The notes under the pieces were generated by a model. That model worked only from the letters and a program-made list of their open reading frames with translations, did no database searches and had not been told where the DNA came from. Shown here in pieces: positions 26,932-40,700 of a stretch of 64,000 nucleotides of DNA (positions are counted from its first letter, which is position 1; every line of letters begins with the position of its first letter). A program made the translations under genes and the position numbers. Source of the stretch: Pyxidicoccus xibeiensis (lineage in GTDB: Bacteria; Myxococcota; Myxococcia; Myxococcales; Myxococcaceae). The stretch covers positions 682,001-746,000 of the forward strand of contig NZ_JAJVKV010000003.1 of NCBI RefSeq assembly GCF_024198175.1. Direction: 5' to 3'.

Positions 26932-27650
26932 CGCCACCTCCGGGCCTCGAGCACCCGGGTGGCCGCGAACAGCGCCACATAGGTGACCACGAGGTAGTAG
27001 ACGACGTCGCGCACGTGGATGAGCCCCGACTGGAAGGGTGGGAAGTGCTGGTTCCACAGCGACATCGCGCTGAAGACGGCCGCCAGCGGCTGCTCCGTGA
27101 TTCGCGCCAGCAGCCAGCAGAGGATGAGGCCCACCAGCAGCACCGCGGACGTAATCGCCGCGAGCAGCTGGTTGCGCGCCACCGCCGAGCCGAACGTGCC
27201 CACCGCCAGCGACGCGCTGCCCAGCAGCATCAAGCCCAGGTAGCCGGCCGCCACGTGCCCGAAGGACACCTTGCCGTTCACCAGCACCAGCAGCGGCATG
27301 TACAGCGTGCACAGCACGTACAGCGCCAGGAACGTCAGGCCCGCCAGGTACTTGCCCAGGACGATGTCCCTGTCTCGCAGCGGCGACGAGTACAGCAGGG
27401 GCAGCGTGCCCGTCTGCCGCTCCTCGGCCAGTAGTCGCATGGAGATGAACACCGAGGCGACGATGGTGAAGCCGCTCGAGTAGTAGAAGAACTGTGACAG
27501 CACCTCGGCGGAGCGCTTGCTGGCGCCGCCCAGGGCGTACGCGTTGAAGAACAGCCCGTTCAACGCGAGGATGATGGCGATGACGACGTAGCCGCTGAGC
27601 GTGCGCAGGTAGGCGGCCAGCTCGCGACGGGCGATGAGCAGGGCCTTCAC
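26928..27650 (-). CDS. ABC-2-type permease (GldF-like)
   Basis: 240 residues with six transmembrane segments in the ABC-2 arrangement. It starts with LIARRELAAYLRTLSGYVV and has the intracellular coupling segment LLAEERQTGTLPLLYSSPLRD characteristic of ABC-2 exporters. GTG 27650 overlaps the TGA of the ATPase gene (GTGA). It forms the membrane channel with the ATPase upstream and the GldG-like protein downstream. Confidence 0.9.
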   Translation of the reverse strand: MKALLIARRELAAYLRTLSGYVVIAIILALNGLFFNAYALGGASKRSAEVLSQFFYYSSGFTIVASVFISMRLLAEERQTGTLPLLYSSPLRDRDIVLGKYLAGLTFLALYVLCTLYMPLLVLVNGKVSFGHVAAGYLGLMLLGSASLAVGTFGSAVARNQLLAAITSAVLLVGLILCWLLARITEQPLAAVFSAMSLWNQHFPPFQSGLIHVRDVVYYLVVTYVALFAATRVLEARRWR

Positions 27651-28576
27651 GCGCGCACCTCCTGACCGTGCGTCAGTCGCAGGAAGATGGACTCCAGCTG
27701 CCCGGCGCCCACGTCCAGCCGCAGCAGCTCCAGGCCCGCGCCCACCACCGCCCGCGCCACCTGGGGCCGCTGGTCCGGCGAGGCCCGCAGCGACAGCGCC
27801 ACCACCCCGTCCGCGACGCGGACCACGTCCACCACGCCGAAGCCCTGGAGCACCTCCACCGCGCGCGCCCTGTCGCCGCGCACCTCCAGCTCGATGGTGC
27901 CTCCGCCGCCCAGCTTCGAGCCCAGCTCCTCCTCGGTGCCCTGCGCCACCAGCGTCCCCTTGTGGATGATGAGGAGCCGGTCGCAGGTCTGCGAAATCTC
28001 CGGGAGGATGTGGCTGGAGACGAGCACCGTGTGCGTGCCCTTGAGGCCGCGGATGACGTCGCGCATCTCGACAATCTGCCGGGGGTCCAGCCCGCTGGTG
28101 GGCTCGTCGAGGATGAGCAGCGCCGGCTTGTGCACCAGCGCCTGCGCCACGCCCACGCGCTGGCGGAAGCCGTGGCTGAGCGTGGAGATGAGCTCGCCGT
28201 CCACCTCGCGCAGCCCCGTCTTCTCCTCCGCCTCGCCCACGCGGGCCGCCGTGTCCCGGGCCGTCACGCCCCGCAGCCGCGAGACGTAGGCCAGGTACTC
28301 GCCCACCGTCATCTCCTCGTAGAGGGGCGGCACGTCCGGCAGGTAGCCGATGCGCTGGCGGACCTCGTGGGGGTTGCTCACCACGTCGTGGCCGTCGATG
28401 ACGACGCGCCCGGCGGTGGGCAGCAGCACGCAGCCCAGGATTTTGAGCGTGGTCGACTTCCCGGCGCCATTGAGGCCCAGGAAGCCGATGACCTCGCCCT
28501 GGCCAATGGTGAAGGCCAGCTCGCGGATGGCCGCGTGCTCACCGTAATACTTGGTCAGCCCTTCGACCTGGATCAT
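27647..28576 (-). CDS. ABC transporter ATP-binding protein (GldA-like)
   Basis: 309 residues. Walker A is GLNGAGKSTT (about 36-45), the signature is the divergent LSHGFRQRVGVAQAL, Walker B is LLILDEPTSGLDP, and the switch His is in VSSHILPEI. The C-terminal ~80 residues are the accessory domain of ABC-2 exporter ATPases. ATG 28576 has GGAGAGGA upstream and is first in the operon ATPase-permease-GldG-DUF4340. It powers export of an unknown substrate. Confidence 0.93.
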   Translation of the reverse strand: MIQVEGLTKYYGEHAAIRELAFTIGQGEVIGFLGLNGAGKSTTLKILGCVLLPTAGRVVIDGHDVVSNPHEVRQRIGYLPDVPPLYEEMTVGEYLAYVSRLRGVTARDTAARVGEAEEKTGLREVDGELISTLSHGFRQRVGVAQALVHKPALLILDEPTSGLDPRQIVEMRDVIRGLKGTHTVLVSSHILPEISQTCDRLLIIHKGTLVAQGTEEELGSKLGGGGTIELEVRGDRARAVEVLQGFGVVDVVRVADGVVALSLRASPDQRPQVARAVVGAGLELLRLDVGAGQLESIFLRLTHGQEVRA

Positions 28577-28648
28577 CAGATGTCCTCTCCCCTTCGGAAG
28601 CGGCGTTTTTTCTGGCGCAGCCGTGGGGAAAGTCAAGCGACCAGCGGG

Positions 28649-30067
28649 CTATCCGTAGCGGTATTCCGGCCCCTCCGTGGTCAGCCCCAGGGTGAAGCGG
28701 AGGGCGTCCTCCAGGTCGGGGAGGAGGAAGGAGTAGCCGAGCCGCTCCGCCCCGGTGGGGTGGACCCGGGCCCCCACCAGCACCGTCTCCTGGCCCATCT
28801 CCCCGAAGAGGGTGCGGATGACGGGGGCGGGCACCGGGAAGAAGGACGGCCGCCGCAGCACCTTGCCCAGCGTCCGGGCGAAGTCCACCTGCCGCACCGT
28901 GCCGGGCGCCACCGTGTTGATGGGGCCGCGCGCCGCCTCGGTGAAGAGGGAGAAGTGGATGAGGCCGAGCACGTCCTCCAGGGACACCCAGCTGAACCAC
29001 TGGCGGCCGGAGCCCACGGGGCCACCGCCGCCCGCCTTGAACGCGGGCAGCATCTTCGCCAGCGCGCCCTCGCGGGCGTCCAGCACGGGGCCGATGCGCA
29101 GGTGCACCACGCGGATGCCGGCGGCCTCGGCCGGGGCGGTGGACGCCTCCCAGGCGCGGCACACGTCGGCGAGGAAGCCGGTGCCCGGGGGGCTCTCCTC
29201 GGTGAGGGGCTCGTCGCCCCGGTCGCCGTAGAAGCCGCTGCCGACGGCGCACACCAGCACCTTCGGCTTGCGCTCCATCCGGGCCAGGGCCTCGCAAAGG
29301 GTGCGGGTGCCGTCCGTGCGGCTCTTGAGGATGCTGTCCTTGTACGCGGGCGTCCAGCGCTGGCCTGCGACGTTGGCTCCGGCCAGGTGCACCACCGCGT
29401 CCACGCCCTCCAGCGCGGCGGTGTCCACATGCCCCTTGTCCGGTGACCAGGCCACCTCGCCGCGAGCGGCGTCCGCCTTGCCGCGCACCAGCCGCTTCAC
29501 GCGGTGGCCGCCCGTGGTGAGGAAGGGCGTCAGGGACGAGCCCACCAGGCCCGAGGCCCCCGTGACGGCCACCGTGAGGGGCCCCTGCCCGGCGAAGGCG
29601 GCGTGCCGGCGCAGGTCCTCGCGGGTGACGCGGTGCCTGTAGGCGAACATCCGCGACAGCTTCTTCCGGGTGAAGCCGTTGCCGAAGGCGCTGCCCAGGG
29701 GGCCCACGGGCAGGACGTACTCGATTTCGTCCTCGAGGATGGAGGAGTCCGAGGCGGGCTCGGGCCACATCCGGTGGGTGTGGACCCACTTGGAGAAGGG
29801 GCCGGACACCTGGGCGTCCTGGAAGAGGGAGCCCTCGACGTAGGCGGTGTGCTCGGCCACCCAGCGCTGGGAGATGGGGCCCACCTTGAGGCGGACGGTG
29901 GCGCGGGCGCCCTGGCGGATGCCGTCGCCGGTGCGCTCCAGGACCTCGACGTGCTCCCAGGGGGGCGACAGCCGCTCGAATGCCCCCTCGCGGGTGTGCC
30001 AGGTGAACAGCTCGGTGGCGGAGACCGGCATCCGACTGCGCGCATCGAAGACGTGCGACTTGCCCAT
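28649..30067 (-). CDS. SRPBCC domain fused to TIGR01777 NAD-dependent epimerase
   Basis: 472 residues. The first ~165 are a START-like helix-grip domain (MPVSATELFTWHTREGAFER, GPISQRWVAEHTAYVEG). The rest is the TIGR01777 (YfcH-like) sugar-nucleotide-epimerase homologue: VAVTGASGLVGSSLTPFL (GxxGxxG), VDAVVHLAGANVAGQRW, GSGFYGDRGDEPLTE and GRQWFSWVSLEDVLG. The fused form is common in myxobacteria and some actinobacteria. Substrate unknown. ATG 30067 has GGGAGGGAA upstream, and 31 bases separate it from the divergent tsaC gene. Confidence 0.9.
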   Translation of the reverse strand: MGKSHVFDARSRMPVSATELFTWHTREGAFERLSPPWEHVEVLERTGDGIRQGARATVRLKVGPISQRWVAEHTAYVEGSLFQDAQVSGPFSKWVHTHRMWPEPASDSSILEDEIEYVLPVGPLGSAFGNGFTRKKLSRMFAYRHRVTREDLRRHAAFAGQGPLTVAVTGASGLVGSSLTPFLTTGGHRVKRLVRGKADAARGEVAWSPDKGHVDTAALEGVDAVVHLAGANVAGQRWTPAYKDSILKSRTDGTRTLCEALARMERKPKVLVCAVGSGFYGDRGDEPLTEESPPGTGFLADVCRAWEASTAPAEAAGIRVVHLRIGPVLDAREGALAKMLPAFKAGGGGPVGSGRQWFSWVSLEDVLGLIHFSLFTEAARGPINTVAPGTVRQVDFARTLGKVLRRPSFFPVPAPVIRTLFGEMGQETVLVGARVHPTGAERLGYSFLLPDLEDALRFTLGLTTEGPEYRYG

Positions 30068-30098
30068 GTTCCCTCCCGGCGCGACAGTGTGGCCGCGC

Positions 30099-31061
30099 AT
30101 GCTTAACCCGGACCTCCTCGAGCGCGCAGTGGAATTGCTGCGGCGCGGCGGCGTCATCGCCCTGCCTACGGAAACCGTCTACGGCCTCGCGGCCAACGCG
30201 GAGGACGAGCTGGCGGTGCGCCGCGTCTTCGCCATCAAGGGCCGGCCGGCCACACACCCGCTCATCGTGCACATCCCCGGGGTGGAGCACCTGTCCTCCT
30301 GGGCGCGAGAAGTCCCGGACACCGCGCGCCGGCTCGCGAGTGCCTTCTGGCCGGGCCCGCTGACACTGGTGCTGCCGCGGACGGCACGGGCCACGGATGC
30401 CGTCACGGGAGGACAGGACACGGTGGCCCTGCGCGTGCCGGACCACCCGGTGGCGCTCGCGGTGCTCCAGCGGCTGGGTGGTGGGCTGGCCGCGCCGAGC
30501 GCGAACCGCTTCGGACGGGTGAGTCCCACCACGGCGGAGCATGTGGCGCGCGACCTGGGCGGAGACGTGGACCTGGTGCTGGATGGAGGCCCGTGCACGG
30601 TGGGCGTGGAGTCGACCATCGTGGACCTGAGCTCGGACGCGCCCGCGATTCTGCGGCCGGGAGGACTTGCGGCAGAAGAGGTGTCGCGCGTGTTGGGGCA
30701 CGAGGTGCCGGTACGGGCGCAGTCGAAGGTGCGCGTGTCGGGCTCGCTGGCGTCGCACTACGCGCCGCGTGCGGGGGTGGTACTGGCGGAGCCTCGTGAG
30801 GCGGCCTCCCGCGTCCAGGAGCTTCGAAGCCAGGGCTTGCGGGTGGGAGTGCTCGGACCCGCGAGCCTCGTGCTGCCATCGGACGTGCCGCGCTTCGATG
30901 TGCCGGAGGACCCGGCCGGAGCCGCGCGCGTGCTGTACGCGAGGCTGCGCGAGGCGGATGAGCAGGGCCACGACGTGCTGGTGGCGTGTCTGCCTGCGGC
31001 GAGCGGCCTGGGCATCGCCGTGAGGGACCGGCTGGCCCGAGCCGCCGCTCCGCGCGACTGA
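30099..31061 (+). CDS. tsaC: Threonylcarbamoyl-AMP synthase, long form (Sua5)
   Basis: 320 residues. It makes threonylcarbamoyl-adenylate from Thr, bicarbonate and ATP for the universal t6A37 modification of ANN-decoding tRNAs. The YrdC domain has GGVIALPTETVYGLAANA (about 17-34), IKGRPATHPLIVHI, the RVPDHP substrate region and LAAPSANRFGRVSPT. The C-terminal ~110 residues (SGSLASHYAPRAGVVLAEP) are the Sua5 domain of the long type. ATG 30099 is the natural start, 31 bases from the divergent epimerase gene. Confidence 0.93.
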   Translation: MLNPDLLERAVELLRRGGVIALPTETVYGLAANAEDELAVRRVFAIKGRPATHPLIVHIPGVEHLSSWAREVPDTARRLASAFWPGPLTLVLPRTARATDAVTGGQDTVALRVPDHPVALAVLQRLGGGLAAPSANRFGRVSPTTAEHVARDLGGDVDLVLDGGPCTVGVESTIVDLSSDAPAILRPGGLAAEEVSRVLGHEVPVRAQSKVRVSGSLASHYAPRAGVVLAEPREAASRVQELRSQGLRVGVLGPASLVLPSDVPRFDVPEDPAGAARVLYARLREADEQGHDVLVACLPAASGLGIAVRDRLARAAAPRD

Positions 31062-31090
31062 GAAGGGCCACGGGCAAGCGCCACCGCGAG

Positions 31091-31157
31091 GTGGAATGAA
31101 CGTTCCTTCCGGGCACGCCCGAAGCGGCCAGCTCCGTGGAATGAGCGTTCCTTCCGG
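31091..31157. repeat. Two copies of a 22-base direct repeat
   Basis: Positions 31091-31112 and 31136-31157 are identical except for one base (A at 31100, G at 31145). Both contain GGAATG-A/G-CGTTCC, itself an imperfect palindrome (GAACGTTC is perfect in the first copy). Start-to-start distance is 45 bases. They lie between tsaC and the next lipoprotein gene and could be paired protein-binding sites. Confidence 0.65.
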
Positions 31158-31337
31158 CGTCAGCTGCCCGCGGAGCTCCGGATGACGGAGCCAGCCCCAG
31201 TCCTTTCACGGTGGGGGCCATCTCCTCCCTGGCGATATGCGCCACGGCGTCTCCCGTTCTCCAGACATACCGCGCGCGCCGAGCCTCCGGGCTCACCTCC
31301 GCGTGGCCCCCCGGGTAGCGACGAGGACGGAACTCCT

Positions 31338-31910
31338 ATGAACACGATGCGATGGCTCATGGTGGTGGTTGGAGCGCTGGCAGTGACGGGCTGCGCGAGC
31401 AGCCCCAAGAAGGAGCTCCTGGAGCGGACCAGCAGCTACGTGGTCTACGACCTGCCCTCCCAGCAGGTGATGGACGCCGCCGAGAAGGAGCTGAGCGAGC
31501 GCGGCTATAGCCTGCTGCCCAGCACGGACCCGCTGTTCCTCCACACCCCATGGAAGGTCCGGGGAAACCACGACGTCTTCACAGACTGGTCCCGCGTCTA
31601 TGTCGAGGGCCGCAAGCTCGCCGACGGCCGCCTCGTCGTCCGCGCCTACCGGATGGCCGTCAACGTCCACGCCCGGACGCAGCTGCTGCCGGGCTTCAGC
31701 TCCTCGAGCGAGTCGTCGCCCGAGGATAAGCCCAACACCACCCCCACCGTTCTCCTGGCCACCGAGCCCGTCCTGGGGCGCTACTCCACCCGGCCCGCCA
31801 TCCGCCGGGATTTGGAGCTGGAGTGGGCCATCATGGAGCGCGTCAACCCCGACTTCGCCGGGCGCGTCAAGCAGCAGGTGGACGTTTACCTCACGCAAAG
31901 CGCGCGCTGA
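31338..31910 (+). CDS. Putative lipoprotein
   Basis: 190 residues. MNTMRWLMVVVGALAVTGC is a signal peptide with lipobox VTGC (Cys19). The mature part has DLPSQQVMDAAEKELSERGYSLL, then a region with TPWKVRGNHDVFTDWSRVYVEG and a terminal helix ELEWAIMERVNPDFAGRVKQQV. The alternation of short strands and helices is compatible with a small periplasmic binding or scaffolding fold, but I recognise no family. The start is ATG 31338; the longer frame upstream is Pro/Arg-rich noise. Confidence 0.82.
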   Translation: MNTMRWLMVVVGALAVTGCASSPKKELLERTSSYVVYDLPSQQVMDAAEKELSERGYSLLPSTDPLFLHTPWKVRGNHDVFTDWSRVYVEGRKLADGRLVVRAYRMAVNVHARTQLLPGFSSSSESSPEDKPNTTPTVLLATEPVLGRYSTRPAIRRDLELEWAIMERVNPDFAGRVKQQVDVYLTQSAR

Positions 31911-32982
31911 CGCGGTGCGGCCGGGTGACGTACTTGAAATGTCCTCTCATGCTCCGATATCCCGCTGGGTACTCCAGAGGAGCGTCCCCGCGTGAAGCGA
32001 AGCCTGTCCGGCCTGGTCGTCGCCCTGTCCCTGTTCGCCTGCAAGGAAGAACCCCGTGGGAAGATGGAGCCCATTCCCCGTCCACCGGGGATGAAGGACA
32101 CCCCCGCCGAGGGGGACGCCACCGGCGCGCCCGCCCGGCCCACCGCTGACCCCAGCAAGGTGGTGTTGCGCTGGAAGCTCGCCGCCGGAGCCCCGACGGC
32201 CTACCGGCTCTACCTGGAGCGCACCAGCGGCGCCGCCCCGGAGGCCGCCGCGCCCGAGGAGGAGGCGTCCCCTCGGGGCCGCAAGGGCCGTGGCAAGGAC
32301 AAGGAGGAGGCCCCCGCGGAGGCGCCCGCCCCCAGGGCGTCCGCCGTTCCCGGCACCCTCACCTACGTCATGGAGCGCACCAACTCGGGTGACTACCGCG
32401 TGCGCGTCATCCCCGAGGGCAGCAGCGCCGCAGAGGACCACGGCACCATGAGCGAGCGCGGCTTCATGCTCGACGGCCTCCAGGGCATGACGCGCAACAC
32501 CGCCACGGTGGTGCTGGAGCTGCCCAGGGACCCGGTGGGCAAGGGCGACACCTGGGCGCTGGGCACCGAGCTGGTGTCCCCCGACCTGGTCGGCCCCGCC
32601 TTCATGGGCCCTCCGCCCGAGCGGCGCAACCGCGTGAAGCTCACCTCGCTCGACGCCGGCGAGGGCGGCGAGCAGGTGGCCATCGTGGAGTACGACCTCT
32701 ACGAGAAGTACGCCGGCAAGATGCGGCCCACGCGCAAGTCCGGCCCCGTGCCCGCGCGCGAAGTCGAGGAGGCCGAGGACGCGGAGAACGAGGCCCGCGC
32801 CCGTGGCACCAGCACCGCCGCCGCGGTGGATGCCGGCGCCGAGGTGAAGATTACCGGCCGGGGCGAGTTCCTCGTGAAGGCCGGCCGCTGGCGCTCCTGG
32901 GAGGGCACGCTGTCCGCCGTGACGCGCGGCCCCTTCCCCACCACCGCCGTGCAGGTCCCGACGGGCAACTTCAAGCTGCGCC

Positions 32983-34076
<1,094 letters not shown>

Positions 34077-34077
<1 letters not shown>

Positions 34078-34463
34078 CAGTGCAGGGAGTTGGGAAGGGT
34101 GAGCGCGAACTCGGCGATGCGGGCCTCGAAGCGCGAGCCGTCCGGCCGCACCATGTCGTAGGTGCCGCGCATGGTGCCGAAGGGCGTCTTCAGCATCGCC
34201 CAGCTCGTGTACTCGAAGCGCTCCCCCGGCTCCAGGCTGGGCTGGCGTCCCACCACGCCCTCGCCCTTCACCTCTTCCACCTTCCCGGTGGCATCGGTGA
34301 TGACCCAGTGGCGCGCCTTGAGCTGCGCCGGGGCACTTCCCTCGTTGGCGATTTCCACCGTGTACATGAAGGCGAACTGGCCGGACTCGGGCGCGCTGCG
34401 CTCCGGCCAGAAGGCGGGCTTCACGGTGACGCGGATGCCATCAGTGGTGGCGCTGGAGGACAT
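34077..34463 (-). CDS. apaG: ApaG-domain protein
   Basis: 128 residues, a single immunoglobulin-like beta-sandwich of the ApaG/DUF525 family. It starts with IRVTVKPAFWPERSAPESGQFAFMY-type strands, with ARHWVITDATGKVEEVKGEG and the hallmark VVGRQPSLEPGERFEYTS and GTMRGTYDMV. ApaG mutants in enterobacteria affect Co2+/Mg2+ handling; the molecular role is unclear. It is directly upstream of, and coupled to, hemH. A hairpin at 34514-34532 separates it from terC upstream. Confidence 0.93.
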
Positions 34464-34507
34464 GCCTCACATTTGGCGGTTATGCCCCCCGGTTGCAAGG
34501 AAAACGC

Positions 34508-34532
34508 TGGGTTGGGTGGCTGCCGGCCACCC
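34508..34532 (-). terminator. Possible terminator after the TerC gene
   Basis: On the minus strand GGGTGGC (34532-34526) pairs with GCCACCC (34520-34514) around a 5-base loop. AACCCAGCGTTTTCC follows, so the T-run is short and a few bases away. Moderate support. Confidence 0.4.
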
Positions 34533-34537
34533 CTGGC

Positions 34538-35488
34538 TCAGGTCTTCGCGCTCTCGCGGTCGTGCCCCGGCTCGGGCGTCTTGGGCCACACCAGCGACGC
34601 GACGATGGAGGCCACCAGGATGCCGGCGATGACGCCCAGGGAGATGCCGATGGGCACGTGGATGTCGAAGTACGTGACGAGCATCTTCACGCCCACGAAG
34701 CCCAGGATTCCGCTCAGCCCCAGCTTCAGGAAGTGGAACTTGTCCATCAGGCTGGCCACCACGAAGAACAGCGAGCGCAGGCCCAGAATCGCGCACACGT
34801 TGGACGTGTAGATGATGAAGGCGTCCTGGCTGATGCCGAGCACCGCGGGGATGGAGTCCAGGGCGAAGAGCAGGTCGGTGGCCTCCACCACCAGCAGGAC
34901 GATGAACAGCGGCGTCACCTTGCGCCGCCCGTCCTCGGTGACGAAGAAGCGGCTGCCGTCGCCCAGCCGCGACACCGGGAGCACGCGCCGGGCCAGCTTG
35001 ACGATGCCCTTCTGCTCCGGGTCCATGTCCTCGTCCTTGGACACCAGCATCTTCACCGCGGTGAAGACGAGGAAGGCACCGAACAGGTAGATGAGCCAGT
35101 GGAAGCGCTGCACCAGCGCGGCGCCCGCGATGATGAGCACCGCGCGCATGATGAACGCGCCGATGATGCCCCAGAAGAGCACCCGGTGCTGGTGCTCCGG
35201 CGCCACCCGGAAGTAGCTGAACACCATCAGGAAGACGAACAGGTTGTCGACGGAGAGCGAGTACTCCACGACATACGCCGTCAGCCACTGCAGCGCGGGC
35301 GTGGCCCCCGAGAAGCGCCAGATGCCGGCGCAGAACACCAGGCTGATGGTGATCCACACCACCGTCCAGATGCCCGCCTCCTTGGGCGTCACCGCGTGGT
35401 CCTTGCGGTGGAACAGCCCCAGGTCCACCGCGAGCATCGCGAGGACGAAGACGTTGAAACCCACCCAGAGGGCGACTTGCGTATTCAC
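34538..35488 (-). CDS. TerC-family integral membrane protein
   Basis: 316 residues with eight or nine transmembrane helices. The TerC signature is clear: VVEYSLSVDNLFVFLMVF, with the Asp/Asn of the SxDN motif in the membrane, and VVEATDLLFALDSIPAVLG, a second intramembrane acidic pair. Members export Mn2+ or contribute to tellurite resistance. The start is GTG 35488 (VNTQVALWVGF), directly before the first helix. Upstream codons to 35752 are Arg/Gly-rich shadow of the glgX end. Likely a metal-ion efflux pump. Confidence 0.9.
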   Translation of the reverse strand: MNTQVALWVGFNVFVLAMLAVDLGLFHRKDHAVTPKEAGIWTVVWITISLVFCAGIWRFSGATPALQWLTAYVVEYSLSVDNLFVFLMVFSYFRVAPEHQHRVLFWGIIGAFIMRAVLIIAGAALVQRFHWLIYLFGAFLVFTAVKMLVSKDEDMDPEQKGIVKLARRVLPVSRLGDGSRFFVTEDGRRKVTPLFIVLLVVEATDLLFALDSIPAVLGISQDAFIIYTSNVCAILGLRSLFFVVASLMDKFHFLKLGLSGILGFVGVKMLVTYFDIHVPIGISLGVIAGILVASIVASLVWPKTPEPGHDRESAKT

Positions 35489-35612
35489 GTGACGGAATCC
35501 TGTTGCGGTGTAAAGCCGGCGCACCCTAGCGGCGGCGCGTCCGGGCGTCGACCCCTCCGTGAAGGGGAGACTCCGGCCACGCCCCGTCCCCGCGCCCCCT
35601 GCCCCGCCTGAG

Positions 35613-37753
<2,141 letters not shown>

Positions 37754-37757
<4 letters not shown>

Positions 37758-40700
37758 CCCGTGCTCCTCTCCAACAACACCACCGGGAACTCCGCCAGGA
37801 GCGGCCCGAGGGGCAGCACCACGCCGCCTGGCCCTCGCTCCGGCCGCACCTGCCGCCCGGTGAAGACACTGCGGAACATCATGCCCGCATATGCCTCCGG
37901 GAGGTCCAGGAACGTGCTCCCGTACGCACCGGACAGCCCTTCCGGGGTTTCCAGTGCTGACAACGTGTAACGCGGCGCGCAGGTGATGACGACGGTGTCG
38001 CCGTGCTCACGGGCGAAGCCCACCGCGGCCTCGGCCCGGGGGCCGGAGAGCGTCAGGGCGCGGTAGCCCCCCGAGCGGAAGAGCCCCGGCTGGCGCTGCC
38101 GCAGCCGCAGCGACTCGGCGAGCAGGAAGAGCTTCACCCGGCCGTCATCCAGGTCCTTCGTCAGCCGGGCGCACAGCCCCGGCCGGTCCTCCGAGGCCTC
38201 GGCGTCCAGCGCCTCCAGCAGCCGCGCGCGCAGGGGGAAGTCCACCGGCCGCCGGTTGTCCGGGTCCACCAGCGACAAGTCCCACAGCTCGCAGCCCTGG
38301 TAGGTGTCCACCACGCCGGGGGACATGAGCTTGAGCAGCAGCTGGCCCAGGGCGTTGTGCTGCCCGGCGCGCTCGATGTGGCGCTTGAAGGCGCGGACGT
38401 CCTCCAGGAAGGCGCCGCCCTCCTTCGGGTCGAAGCAGGTGTCCACGAAGCGGCCCACCGCCTCGTCATAGGCGCTGTCCGGGTTGGTCCACGAGGTGCG
38501 GACCTTGGCCTCCTTGAGGGCCTTGCTCATGTACTCGCGCACCCGGCGCTGGAAGTCCTCCAGTTCCTGCTGGGTGTGCGAGGCGCCCATGGGCCAGGCG
38601 CCCACCACCGTCTGGAAGAAGAGGTAGACGTCGTTGGGGCTGGGGGCGGGGCCGGAGGGCAGCGGCGTGACGAACTTCTCCGTGAGGCGGGCCCACTTCT
38701 TCACCCGGTTGCGCCACTCCTCGGGCAGCTCGGACAGGACGTTGATGCGCGCGCGCACGTCCTCGCTGCGCTTGGTGTCGTGGGTGCTGGAGGTGAGCTG
38801 GCTCGCCGGCCAGCGCTCCGCGCGCTCCTGGTTGCGCAGGTGGAAGGTGTTGGCGCGCACCCCGAAGCGCTCCGGCTCCCCACCCACCTCGTTGAGGCTG
38901 ACGAGCCGGTTGTAGATGTAGAAGACGGTGTCCTCGAGCCCCTTGGCCATGACGGGGCCCGTCACCTGCTGCAGCTTCATGGCGAAGCGCAGCATGACGG
39001 CGCGCTCCTTCTCCTGGGTGTGCTCCGGGTAGCGGCGCAGGAGGATGTCGCGCAGGAAGTCGAAGATGGACGCGTTGGTGGTGGCGTTGCGCTCCTTGGC
39101 GCGGCGGATGGTCCACTCGACGTACTGCACGTCGCGCGCGTCCAGCTCCGGGCGCCAGCCGTCCACGTAGGTGCGGTACACCGGGAACAGGGCGATGAAC
39201 TCCACCAGCGCGCGGCGCAGCGCGTTGAGCGTGAAGTCACGCGTGCGCCGGTTCATCTCGGAGATGCGGTTGAGCTCATGCGCCAGCACGTTGATTTCGC
39301 TGGCCATGGACACGCGCATGATGAGGAGCTTCTTCTGGTAGACGAGCTCGGCGAAGTCGCTCCGCTCGCCGACGAAGCGCTCGTACGTCTCCGTCAGCGA
39401 CGCCTCCGCCGCCGGGTCCACGAAGATGCCGCTGACCGCGTTGGCGAAGCGGTAGCCGGTGGTGCCGTGCACGGCCCAGGACTCGGGCATCCGCTCGCGG
39501 CCGCCTTGAATCTTCTCCACCACCACGTACAGCGCCTTGCGCAGCGGGCTGTCCGGGTGGGCCGTCACCTCCGCGCGCCAGCGCTCGCGCAGCGTCCGCT
39601 CCACCGCGGGCCAGCGCGTGTCCTCCGCGCCGTGCTCCTCGAGGAACAGGGCCTGGGCCCGCTCCACGAAGTAGCGCTCCTGCAGGTCCAGGAAGTAGGC
39701 GGTGGGGTCGAACAGGCCGTCCGGGTGGTCGATGCGCAGCCCGGTGACGCAGCCCTCGCGCAGCCAGCGGAAGATGAGCGCGTGCGCCTCCTGGAAGACG
39801 TCCGGGTCCTCCTCGCGGATGGCGGCCAGGCCGTTGATGTCGAAGAAGCGGCGGTAGTTGATCTCCTCTCCCGCCACGCGCCAGTGCGCCAGCCGGTAGC
39901 TGCACGAGGACAGCACCGCGTCGAGCAAGTCGAACGAGCGCGCGTTGCCGGGCTCGCCGTTGAAGACGCGGAGGTTGTCCTCGATGTAGGTGAGGATGTC
40001 CGGGCTGGAGGCCACCACCGCGGCCAGGCGGCGCTTGATGACCTCCTTCTCGCGGTGGCGCTCCACCACCCGGGCCCGCTCCACCTCGGTGCGCGCCGGC
40101 AGGTGCTCGATGGCGGTGAGGATGGAGAGCAGCTCCACCATGCTGGGGTGCTCGGCGCCGAGCCGCGCCTCCAGCCGCTCCAGCCCGTGGCGGAGGATGC
40201 GGCCGTACTGGCGGGGCCCCACCGGCAGCAGGTGGTCGTAGTAGTGCAGGAAGAAGGCGCCCTCGCGGTAGGACAGCTTCAGCTCGCCCCGCTCCAGGAC
40301 GATGCCGTACTGGTCGCCCAGAATCGGCAGGAGCACCTTGTCGCGCAGCTCCTCCTTCACCGGCGCCCAGTCGATATCGAAGTACTTGGCGTACATGGAG
40401 GACGGGCCGTTCTCCAGCACGTCGAACCAGAGCCGGTTGTCCCGCTCGATGCCCATGTGGTTGGGCACCACGTCCAGCAGCTGTCCCATGCCCAGCTCGC
40501 GAAGGGCCGCGCACAGGGCCGCATGCTCCTCGGGCGAGCCCACCTCGGGGTTGAGCCGCTGGTGGTCCGTGCAGTCGTAGCCGTGGGTACTGCCGGGCGT
40601 CGCCTTCAGGTAGGGGGAGGCGTACAGGTCGCTGACCCCCAGGCGGGCCAGGTAGGGCACCACGGCGCGCGCCTGCTCGAAGGTGAACCCTTTGTGGAGC

